A stretch of DNA of 64,000 nucleotides, taken from positions 1 to 64,000 of the forward strand of contig CANKTH010000007.1 of NCBI GenBank assembly GCA_947486185.1, read 5' to 3'. This stretch comes from Deltaproteobacteria bacterium (GTDB taxonomy: Bacteria > Myxococcota_A > UBA796 > SXON01). The translations under genes were made by a program, and so were the position numbers. Below are positions 50,772 through 58,912 of this stretch, in pieces. The notes below the pieces were generated by a model that had not been told where the DNA came from, made no database searches, and saw only the letters and a list, made by a program, of their open reading frames with translations. The first letter of the stretch is position 1; every line of letters starts with the position of its first letter.

Positions 50772-50788
50772 GCTGAACCCGCGGGTGG
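50772..50788 (-). promoter_or_regulatory. Possible LexA-like half-site before the ImuB-DnaE2 gene
   Basis: GTTCAGC is present on the minus strand (50778-50772), 46-52 nt before the start codon. From memory the Myxococcus LexA box ends GTTCAGS, and the 10 preceding bases match its degenerate part at about 7 positions. This is a weak match found without a search; no CTGT-N8-ACAG box is seen. Confidence 0.22.
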
Positions 50789-50823
50789 CCCGACGCGAGC
50801 CGCGGCCATAAACCGCGCCAGAG

Positions 50824-53800
50824 ATGCCCACCCCCTCGGTGATCGCCGTCCACCTGCGGGCCTTCCGTCTCGAACGCTGCGGCTGGACCGCCGCGACGCC
50901 GGCGGTGCTGATCCACCCGGAGCAGAACGCCGAGCGGGTGGTGGTAGCGACCGAAGCCGCCACCAAGGCGGGCGTCTACGCCGGGCAGACCCTGGCCGAA
51001 GCTCGCGCGACCCTCCCGACCCTCCAGGTGGAACGGCTCGATCCCGCAGCCGAGAGCGCAGATCTCGAGCACCTCGCCCGGCAGCTCGACCGCTGGTCCC
51101 CAGCCGTGATCGTGGTCGAGCCGGACGCCCTCTTGCTCGACGCCCCCGAAACGGAGCTCGACAGCCTACTACCGTCGCTTCGGGCGCGCTTCACGCTGCT
51201 CGGCCACGACGCGCGTATGGTGGTCGGCCCCGACGCGCGCTCCGCGTTGGTCCTCGCGATTCACCTCGATGCGGACCGGGTCGTCAGCCTCGGCGAGCTC
51301 GCGGGCGCCCTCGCGCCGTTGCCGATCGCCGCGCTGGGGCTCCCGCCTGAGGTGCTGCTCGCTCTCGCGGACGTCGGCGTCGCGACCATTGGCACTTTTG
51401 CGCGCCTCCCGCTCGCGGCGCTGTGCTCCCGGTACGGCCCCGAGCTCGCCTTGCCCCACGCGATCGCCAACGGCGCGCTCACCCCGGCGCCACTGCCGAT
51501 CCTCGCGCGGGTCGATCCTGTCAGCCCCTCCCTCGATCTTCCCGATGCAATCGACGATCTCGCCGCCGCGGCCTTCGTCCTCCACGGGCTCACACGGGAG
51601 CTGGCGCAGCACCTCGCCGAACGGGACGAAGCGGTGTCCTCGCTCGTCCTGGTGCTTCGCCTCGATGGCGGCGGCAGCTTCCGACTCCCGGCCGGGTTGG
51701 GTCGCCCCGTGCGCTCAGCCGACACGCTCTTTCGGGTGTTGACCACCCGGCTGCAGGGGGTGCAGCTCTCCGCTCCTATCACAGGCCTCGCGCTCACCGA
51801 GGTACAACGTTGCCCCTGGATCCCCACCCAGACGGGCGTGCTCGACCGCGCCGATGTGCACGAGGGGCTCGACGAGCTCCGTGCCCGGCTCGCCGACACC
51901 CTCGGCGCGGTGAACGTCGGCCGGCCCCTTGTGGACCCTCACTGGGCTCCGGAAGCGGGTTGGCACCTCGCTCCTCCCGGGACCGCGGAGCCAGTGGAGT
52001 CCCCCGACCTCGAAGACCCCGTCGCGCCGCACGAGCCCGCGCCGCCAACCCGTGAACGTCCGCCCCTCCTCCTGCCCGAGCCCTTGCCAATTGAGGTGGT
52101 AGCGGCGCTTTCGGGCCGCCCCCGTGCCTGGCTGAACCCCGAGCCCGCGCGCGACGCAGAGAGCGCGATCGAGCCGCTCGTGGTGGTGGACGGCCCCGAG
52201 CGCCTCATCGGCGGCTGGTGGTCGTCCCAGTGGGCCCGAGACTATTGGCGCGTATCACTGCCGGATCAGCGTCAGCTCTGGATTTTTCGTCAGCTTCGCG
52301 GTCTCGAACCGGGCGCGGACACCCACGAGTCCACAACGGGGCGACGATGGTTCCTGCACGGCTGGTGGGAAGGCAGCGCCCGAGACGACGCCCCACGCGC
52401 AGTGCCGGCTCCCGGAGCCCGCGTGCTAAGCTTTCCGGGCGCGGTGAGTCCAGCGGGCGCCTCGGACGTCGCGCCTGTCGCCCACCCCCAGCCGGCGGCC
52501 GTGCTTCGTCGTCCGTCCGGACCCCGGGCATATGCCGAGCTATTATGTAGGTCAAATCATTCTTTTCACGAAGGAGCGAGCTTCCCCGAAGAGCTGGTGG
52601 AGACGGCCGCGGCGCTCGGCCTCTCGGCGCTCGCCCTCTCCGATCGCGACGGGGTGTATGGCGCGGTTCGTGCAGCCACGGCAGCCAAAAAACATAAGAT
52701 GAAACTTATCCATGGCGCGCTGATCACCACCCGCCTCGGGGCGGCGCGGGTGGACCAGGGCGGCGCTTCGGGCTCACTCGTCGCGCTGGTGCAGGACCTG
52801 CACGGTTGGACGCACCTCTGTCGACTCCTGACCGCGGCGCGCGCTGAAGCGCCCAAGGGTCGGGCCGACCTCCCGCTCGCGAAGCTGCTGTCCGAGAATC
52901 AAGGATTGATCCTGATTTTACGCGGGCAATGGCCATCAGCCGCCACGAGGCAGCTCAAAGAGGCCGTCGGTGACCGACTCTACCAGGCCGCGAGCCATCA
53001 CTTGCGGCCCGGGGACGCCGAGCGGCTCCACGCTCTGGCCAGAGGCGAGCTCCCGGTAGTCGCGACCAACGACGCGCGAATGCACCAGCCTGCCCGCCAG
53101 GCCCTGGCCGACGCCCTCACCTGCATCCGCCTCGGGCTCACCCTCGACAATGCGGGGAAAAAGCTGGCCGAGAACGCCGAGCGCCACCTCAAGAGCCCCG
53201 AGAAGATGGCGCAACTGTTCCGCGAACACCCCGACATGCTCGCCCGCAGCGTCGAGATCTCGTCGCGTTGCCACTTCACGCTGGACGAGATCAAGTACCA
53301 GTACCCGCGCGAGGTTGTGCCGCCCGCCTACAACCCCGCCACCTGGCTCCGTGAGCTGACCGCCCGCGGCGTGCGCGAGCGCTACGGAGATCGGCCGCCC
53401 AAAGCGGTCGTTGAACGTATCGCGTACGAGCTGGCCGTCATCGAGCGCCTGGACTTCCCCTCCTACTTCCTCACCGTCGAGGACCTCGTCCGCTTCGCGC
53501 GCCAGCGCGGCATCTTGTGTCAGGGCCGCGGGAGCGCGGCCAACTCGGCGGTGTGTTATGTGTTGGGAATCACCGCGGTGGATCCCGACAGCACCGAGCT
53601 CCTGTTCGAGCGCTTCATCTCGGAGGAGAGGGGTGAGCCCCCCGACATCGACGTCGACTTCGAGCACGAACGCCGCGAAGAGGTGATCCAGTACGTCTAC
53701 GAGAAGTATGGGCGCCACCGGGCCGCGATGGTCAACGAGGTGATCGCCTATCGGGGCAGGATGGCGGCGCGTGATCTCGGAAAGGTGGTCGGGCTCGGAC

Positions 53801-55608
53801 CGGACCAGATCGAGGCGATGGCCGTCGGCCTGGATCACTGGGGCAGCGAGCCGCCCTCCCCCGAACGGCTGCGCGAGGCAGGGCTGGATCCAACCGACAC
53901 CCGACTCCAGCTCCTTCAACAACTCGTCAAGCAGATCCAGGGCTTTCCTCGCCACACCTCGATCCACGTGGGGGGCTTCGTCATCTCGGATGGCCCCCTG
54001 GTCGACCGGGTCCCGGTGGAGCCGGCTTCGATGGCGGACCGCCACGTGATCCAGTGGGACAAGGACGACGTGGATCTCGTCCGCTTCGTGAAGGTCGACT
54101 TGCTCGCGCTCGGCATGTTGACCGCGATCCGGAAGTGTTTCGGGATGGTGAGGGAGCAGCCCGGCCTACACTACGACCTGTCCACGGTACCCCGCGAAGA
54201 CCCAGCGGTCTACGAGCTTTTATCTCGGGCGGACTCCATTGGGGTTTTCCAGGTCGAGAGTCGCGCCCAACAGTCGATGCTTCCACGGCTCCGGCCCCAG
54301 TGTTTCTACGATCTGGTGATCGAGGTGTCAATCGTCCGGCCCGGCCCGATCCAGGGCGGGATGGTGCATCCATACCTCCGGCGACGTCAGGGGCTGGAGC
54401 CTCCCGAGTACGCAGATCCTCGCCTTGAACCCATATTACGGCGGACACTGGGCGTGCCGATCTTCCAGGAGCAGGTGATGGCGATGGCAGTGGCCGTCGG
54501 CGGATTCACCCCAGGCGAAGCCGATGCGCTACGCCGCGCGATGGGCGCCTGGCGCAAGCGCGGGGGCATGTCGGACCTGACTGAGCGCCTCCTGAAGAAC
54601 ATGCTGGAGAACGGCATCACGCCCGAATACGCCGAGCGTATCTACAAACAGATCCAGGGCTTCGCGGAGTACGGTTTCCCCGAGTCCCACGCCGCGTCAT
54701 TTGCCCATCTGGTCTATGTCTCTTCCTGGTTGAGGGTGCACCACCCTGCCGCCTTCTGCGCGGGCCTGCTCAACGCCCAGCCGATGGGTTTCTACGCCCC
54801 ACGGAGCCTCGTAGCCGACGTTCAACGACACGGCGTCGAGGTCCGGCCGGTGGACGTCACCTGCTCGGAGTGGGACTGTAGCTTGGAGACGGGCGACGAT
54901 GGTCCGGCGCTACGATTGGGGCTCCGCCTTGTACGAGGCCTCGCCGAAGCCGCCGGCCGACGCCTCGTCGCGGCGCGTCTCGCACGACCGTTCACCGACC
55001 TGAGCGACCTCGCTCGGCGCACAGAGCTGGATCGGGGCGCGTTGCGGAAGCTCGCGCGCGCGGACGCGCTCCTGAACCTTGAGCGACGCGTCCGTCGGGA
55101 GGTGAGCTGGGGCATCGACGGCCTGTGGCCGGGGCTGTTCGCCGACCTCTCACGCGAGGAGGACGCCGCCCCCCTGCCCCAAGCGGACGCCGCCGCGGAG
55201 CTTCGCGCCGACTACGACGCGGTCGGCCTCGCGGTGGACGAGCACCCCATCGCGCTCTTGAGAGCGAGCCTGAACCGCAGCGGAGTGCTGCCGCTGGCGC
55301 GACTCACCGACGTGCCAGACGGTAGCCGGGTGACGCTCGCCGGGCTGGTCGCCAGCCGACAGCGCCCCGGCACCGCCTCGGGAGTGGTGTTCCTGAGCCT
55401 GGAAGACGAGACCGGAACTGCAAACGTGGTGGTCTGGCCCAAGCTCTATAGCCGACAGCGGAGGCTCGTCCGCTCTGAACCCCTCGTCCGCGTGGTGGGC
55501 AGGGTCCAGCGCCAGGATGACGCGATCAGCGTGGTCGCGGAGAGTTTCTCAGCGCTTCGGCTAGACGATGTTGGCCCACTGGAGGCCAAGAGCCGTGACT
55601 TCCACTGA
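50824..55608 (+). CDS. imuB-dnaE2: ImuB-DnaE2 fusion: Y-family-like protein joined to error-prone DNA polymerase III alpha
   Basis: One uninterrupted frame encodes 1594 residues. Residues 1-518 are a full ImuB-like protein: VIAVHLRAFRLERC replaces the metal-binding Asp motif of Y-family polymerases, EPDALLLDAPE replaces SIDEAYLD, and the typical ImuB end RQLWIFRQLRG...RRWFLHGWW is present. A Pro/Ala linker (519-568) leads to DnaE2: PHP domain from 569, catalytic aspartates Asp941/Asp943 (PPDIDVDFE) and Asp1092 (VKVDLLALGML), and a C-terminal OB fold (about 1499-1578). ImuB and DnaE2 are normally separate partners in SOS mutagenesis. No imuA or recA-like gene adjoins it. Confidence 0.93.
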   Translation: MPTPSVIAVHLRAFRLERCGWTAATPAVLIHPEQNAERVVVATEAATKAGVYAGQTLAEARATLPTLQVERLDPAAESADLEHLARQLDRWSPAVIVVEPDALLLDAPETELDSLLPSLRARFTLLGHDARMVVGPDARSALVLAIHLDADRVVSLGELAGALAPLPIAALGLPPEVLLALADVGVATIGTFARLPLAALCSRYGPELALPHAIANGALTPAPLPILARVDPVSPSLDLPDAIDDLAAAAFVLHGLTRELAQHLAERDEAVSSLVLVLRLDGGGSFRLPAGLGRPVRSADTLFRVLTTRLQGVQLSAPITGLALTEVQRCPWIPTQTGVLDRADVHEGLDELRARLADTLGAVNVGRPLVDPHWAPEAGWHLAPPGTAEPVESPDLEDPVAPHEPAPPTRERPPLLLPEPLPIEVVAALSGRPRAWLNPEPARDAESAIEPLVVVDGPERLIGGWWSSQWARDYWRVSLPDQRQLWIFRQLRGLEPGADTHESTTGRRWFLHGWWEGSARDDAPRAVPAPGARVLSFPGAVSPAGASDVAPVAHPQPAAVLRRPSGPRAYAELLCRSNHSFHEGASFPEELVETAAALGLSALALSDRDGVYGAVRAATAAKKHKMKLIHGALITTRLGAARVDQGGASGSLVALVQDLHGWTHLCRLLTAARAEAPKGRADLPLAKLLSENQGLILILRGQWPSAATRQLKEAVGDRLYQAASHHLRPGDAERLHALARGELPVVATNDARMHQPARQALADALTCIRLGLTLDNAGKKLAENAERHLKSPEKMAQLFREHPDMLARSVEISSRCHFTLDEIKYQYPREVVPPAYNPATWLRELTARGVRERYGDRPPKAVVERIAYELAVIERLDFPSYFLTVEDLVRFARQRGILCQGRGSAANSAVCYVLGITAVDPDSTELLFERFISEERGEPPDIDVDFEHERREEVIQYVYEKYGRHRAAMVNEVIAYRGRMAARDLGKVVGLGPDQIEAMAVGLDHWGSEPPSPERLREAGLDPTDTRLQLLQQLVKQIQGFPRHTSIHVGGFVISDGPLVDRVPVEPASMADRHVIQWDKDDVDLVRFVKVDLLALGMLTAIRKCFGMVREQPGLHYDLSTVPREDPAVYELLSRADSIGVFQVESRAQQSMLPRLRPQCFYDLVIEVSIVRPGPIQGGMVHPYLRRRQGLEPPEYADPRLEPILRRTLGVPIFQEQVMAMAVAVGGFTPGEADALRRAMGAWRKRGGMSDLTERLLKNMLENGITPEYAERIYKQIQGFAEYGFPESHAASFAHLVYVSSWLRVHHPAAFCAGLLNAQPMGFYAPRSLVADVQRHGVEVRPVDVTCSEWDCSLETGDDGPALRLGLRLVRGLAEAAGRRLVAARLARPFTDLSDLARRTELDRGALRKLARADALLNLERRVRREVSWGIDGLWPGLFADLSREEDAAPLPQADAAAELRADYDAVGLAVDEHPIALLRASLNRSGVLPLARLTDVPDGSRVTLAGLVASRQRPGTASGVVFLSLEDETGTANVVVWPKLYSRQRRLVRSEPLVRVVGRVQRQDDAISVVAESFSALRLDDVGPLEAKSRDFH

Positions 55609-55616
55609 CCCGGGGG

Positions 55617-57737
55617 GTGCGATCAATCAAACGCCATCCGGTCGCCGCGAATACGCCCCACCGAGCTACACTGCCGACGGAGGTCGTTGTCGCCCCTCAC
55701 CTGCTCCTGCTCTTCGCCTGCAACCCCACCGGGTTGAAGCTGCCGTCCGGCCCGAATCCTGCGGAGTCCCCCGCTCCACTGCCCGCGGAGGTGCCGGCGC
55801 TGCGGCTCAACGAAGTGATGGCGAACAACCAAGGAACGATCCTCGATCCGCGAGGTGGCCGTGCCGACTGGGTCGAGCTCTATAACGGCACGTCGGAGGC
55901 CGTAAATCTCGACGGCTGGACGGTCGCGCAACACTGGAACCCCGCAGGGGCGCACCCGCTTGACGGCCTGGCCCTCGACGCGGGAGGCCACCTGCTCTTG
56001 TGGGCCGACGGCGAGCCCGACCTCGGTCCCGACCACCTGGCGTTTTCGCTCGACAGCGATGGGGACGCTCTCGCGCTCTACGCACCCGGCGGAATTCCCG
56101 CCGACGGTCTCACCATCGGCAGGTCAGCGGCTGATATTTCCCTCGTTCGAGTGGCCGGTACGCCCGGGTTCTGGAGCCTGAGCGCGGCGCCCACCCCGGG
56201 CAGCCCCAACCTCTCCACAGTCGAGTTCACCCCGACGGACAGCGACTCCTGGCCGGCGGCCGGGGAGCCCTGCGGGCTCGTGGCCGGTCTCGAAACGTTC
56301 TGGTTCACCGAAGGAGAAACGGTTGAGTTCTCGCTGACGTGCAGCGACACGTTGGCCACCGAGGACGCGACCCTTACGATCGTGTCCGCGCCCACGGGCG
56401 CGGAGCTTGACGGTGACCTCAAGTCGTTCCGCTGGGTCACCGGCCCGAGCTCGTCTGGCCGTATCGACCTTGTTTTTTCGGTGACTCCCACCGGAAGCCC
56501 GACCGCGGTGCCTCACGCGGAGACCACGACCTTCTGGATCGCCGACAACCCGGATGACCCGGCCAACATACCGGTCGATCCGCTCACCTACACTGAGGAG
56601 TGGGGCCTGCCCGTGCTCTTCCTCGCCCCCAATGGTGAGCTGGGCTCCGAGTACATCGACGCGACCGTCACCTCCGACGGGGTGGCCTACCCCGCCCAAG
56701 CCAAGCTCCGGGGTGCCAGCAGCCTGTACTACGATAAACAAAGTTATATGCTGGAGTTCAACGCGGATGAGCTCCCCGTTCCGGCGTGGGGGGTCACCCG
56801 GAACCACCTCATCCTGCTCAGCACCTTCGACGACAACAGCTACGTGCGCCAGAAGCTGGTCTACGATCTCTGGGCGGCGATCGCGGACTACTGGGGCGAG
56901 ACCCGGCTGACTCCCCGGACACAGTTTGTGGTGCTCTACCTGAACGGCGCCTACCACGGCCTCTACGTCGCCCTCGACCGGGTCGACGACGAATTCCTGG
57001 GCCAGATGGGCCTTGAGAGCGACAGCGACCTGTACAAGGCGGTCAACCACGACGCCAACTTCTATCTCACCAACTCGAGCGGCGGCCCCAAGAGCACCCT
57101 GCACGACGGCTACACCAAAGAAGAGGGAGACCCGTCTCGTCTCGCTGAACTGGACGCATTTGTCACCTTCACCGGGAACTCCGACGCGCCGACGCTGATC
57201 GCGGGCGCGCCGGCGTGGTTCGACCTTGAAGAGTTCATGGACTGGTTCCTCCTGGTCCACTACGCCAACTCGGAGGACTCAGCGGGTAAGAATGCCTACT
57301 TTGCCAAGGTCCCCTACGCCGGCCTCTTCCGTTACGCGCCGTGGGACCACAACCACTCCTGGGGCCAGGGTTGGTACACCTATCGGATCGGGTCGGAGCA
57401 CATCAACGACTACGTCTGGACCAACCGTATTTTTTGGGCGATTCAGGAGGACGCGGCCACGGAAGCGGCGCTGTGGGAGCGGTTTGGGGCGATGCGCGCC
57501 GACGGCCCCTTCGATCCCGAATGGCTCCAGGCCGAGGTGGAGGGGTATTACGCCTTGATCGCGCCATCCGCCGAGCGGGACTGGGAGAAGTGGGGCGACG
57601 CCTACCGGAGCTACGGGGGTTGGGCGTCAAGTCGAGACGCGGCGGGCGACTGGACCGACCACGAAGGCGAAAAGGCCTATCTGTCCGATTGGATGGCCGA
57701 GCGCGCCGAGCTCTTTGAGCAGCTTCACCCACGCTGA
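55617..57737 (+). CDS. LTD-CotH lipoprotein (copy 2)
   Basis: The 706-residue product has a long positively charged start, a hydrophobic core and a lipobox (LLLLFACNP). A lamin-tail domain (about 60-190, LRLNEVMANN...DWVELYNGT) and an Ig-like segment (about 220-310, ETVEFSLTCSDTL) precede a CotH domain (about 325-680): KLRGASSLYYDKQSYMLEF, QFVVLYLNGAYHGLYVALD and FRYAPWDHNHSWGQGW with the conserved Asp. It is better conserved than copy 1. GTG 55617 is the only start giving a signal peptide. It begins 8 bp after the ImuB-DnaE2 stop. Confidence 0.88.
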   Translation: MRSIKRHPVAANTPHRATLPTEVVVAPHLLLLFACNPTGLKLPSGPNPAESPAPLPAEVPALRLNEVMANNQGTILDPRGGRADWVELYNGTSEAVNLDGWTVAQHWNPAGAHPLDGLALDAGGHLLLWADGEPDLGPDHLAFSLDSDGDALALYAPGGIPADGLTIGRSAADISLVRVAGTPGFWSLSAAPTPGSPNLSTVEFTPTDSDSWPAAGEPCGLVAGLETFWFTEGETVEFSLTCSDTLATEDATLTIVSAPTGAELDGDLKSFRWVTGPSSSGRIDLVFSVTPTGSPTAVPHAETTTFWIADNPDDPANIPVDPLTYTEEWGLPVLFLAPNGELGSEYIDATVTSDGVAYPAQAKLRGASSLYYDKQSYMLEFNADELPVPAWGVTRNHLILLSTFDDNSYVRQKLVYDLWAAIADYWGETRLTPRTQFVVLYLNGAYHGLYVALDRVDDEFLGQMGLESDSDLYKAVNHDANFYLTNSSGGPKSTLHDGYTKEEGDPSRLAELDAFVTFTGNSDAPTLIAGAPAWFDLEEFMDWFLLVHYANSEDSAGKNAYFAKVPYAGLFRYAPWDHNHSWGQGWYTYRIGSEHINDYVWTNRIFWAIQEDAATEAALWERFGAMRADGPFDPEWLQAEVEGYYALIAPSAERDWEKWGDAYRSYGGWASSRDAAGDWTDHEGEKAYLSDWMAERAELFEQLHPR

Positions 57738-57766
57738 TCTGGGCACCTCCCGGCGGCGTCCGCGGC

Positions 57767-58852
57767 TCAGGGAGTGGTCCAACCCTCGATCAACAAGGAC
57801 AGGTCCAAGATAAGGTCAGACGAGTCCGCCGACGCCTGGTGCACCTCCACCGCGAGCGTGTTCTCCCCCAGCGCGAACGCGGTAGAATCGAGGGTATAGG
57901 ATGTATAAACGAGCTCATCTCCACCAGTTACCGTGTAATCGGCGTAGGTGGAGTAGCTCACATCGCCGTCAGGGAGGTGATGGCGTAGCACCTCGACACC
58001 GTTGAGCCAGACGAGGGCCCCGTCGTCGACCATGAGGTTCAAGCTGACGTTGTAGACGTTGGCGAGGTCGCTGATCTCGTCGAGGCGGAAGGTGGTGCGA
58101 AAGTACGCAGTGGGGCGCTTCTGGTTGGCGTCATCGCCATAACTCAAGGTAGTTGTCTGGTTTTCCCCGTACCCGAGCGGGGCCGTGCCACTCGCCCAGG
58201 CGCTGTCGTCGTATCCAGGCTCACGCCAGATCGTACCCAGATCTTCCCCGAGGTCCTGGTAGCGCCATGTTGCGGCTGAGGACACCGCCTGAACGGCAAC
58301 GAGGGTCACGTCCGCGTTGGCCGCCCCGGGCGTACCGCGGCGCACCGCCGCCCAGTCCGCTGAAGCATCCGGCAGTCGCGCCCACGCAAAATCTGCGTCG
58401 AGCGCAGGGAACAACAGCCAGTCCAACGAAGCGCCATCACGGTCGAAGAGCCCCAGCCCCTCACCGTCGCGCGCGAGGCTGAAAGGGAGGCGGCCGTCGT
58501 CCGAATCGGGATCCCCGCCCATCCAGAGGACCATCCAGGCGCCGGCCGCCAGCGAGCTACCCGCGGGAAAGCGCCATTGGAACGGCTCCGTCCACTCGTC
58601 GGACACTCCGATGTCGGAGAGGTCGACGGCGGTCGAGTCGGCGTTGTAGATCTCGATCCAGTCGCTGTGAGCACCGTTCGGGTCGACGACACTGCCCTCG
58701 TTCGCAGACATCAGCTCGTTGATCAAGACTCGCGGCGGCAACGGAGAGGTCGCGCTGTCGGGCGGCACCGTCGTGGACTTCGAGTCGGGGGCAGGCAGCG
58801 GAACCAGCGCGGAGGAGGTCGTACACGCGAGACAGAGCCAGGTCCACCACAT
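57767..58852 (-). CDS. LTD lipoprotein with C-terminal galactose-binding-like domain
   Basis: The 361-residue product has a lipoprotein signal (MWWTWLCLAC). A Thr/Ser/Pro linker leads to a lamin-tail domain (about 42-185, VLINELMSANEG...DWIEIYNADS). The C-terminal 150 residues (TWRYQDLGEDLGTIWREPGYDDSAW, AYFRTTFRLD, DDGALVWLNGVEVLRHHLP, TLAVEVHQ) look like a beta-sandwich of the galactose-binding or sialidase-associated type. There is no CotH domain. Probably an outer-membrane carbohydrate-binding lipoprotein. It is convergent with LTD-CotH copy 2. Confidence 0.85.
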   Translation of the reverse strand: MWWTWLCLACTTSSALVPLPAPDSKSTTVPPDSATSPLPPRVLINELMSANEGSVVDPNGAHSDWIEIYNADSTAVDLSDIGVSDEWTEPFQWRFPAGSSLAAGAWMVLWMGGDPDSDDGRLPFSLARDGEGLGLFDRDGASLDWLLFPALDADFAWARLPDASADWAAVRRGTPGAANADVTLVAVQAVSSAATWRYQDLGEDLGTIWREPGYDDSAWASGTAPLGYGENQTTTLSYGDDANQKRPTAYFRTTFRLDEISDLANVYNVSLNLMVDDGALVWLNGVEVLRHHLPDGDVSYSTYADYTVTGGDELVYTSYTLDSTAFALGENTLAVEVHQASADSSDLILDLSLLIEGWTTP

Positions 58853-58912
58853 CTTAGGTAGATAGCCCCGTAGCGCCCTCGCTGCACGCGAAAGCCCGAC
58901 GGGTCCGGCGGC

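Noticed and set aside
52377..52540. An internal start that would separate DnaE2 from ImuB
   Set aside because: No stop lies between the two parts and no in-frame ATG with a ribosome binding site is seen at the PHP boundary; the nearest ATG (52532) is out of frame.
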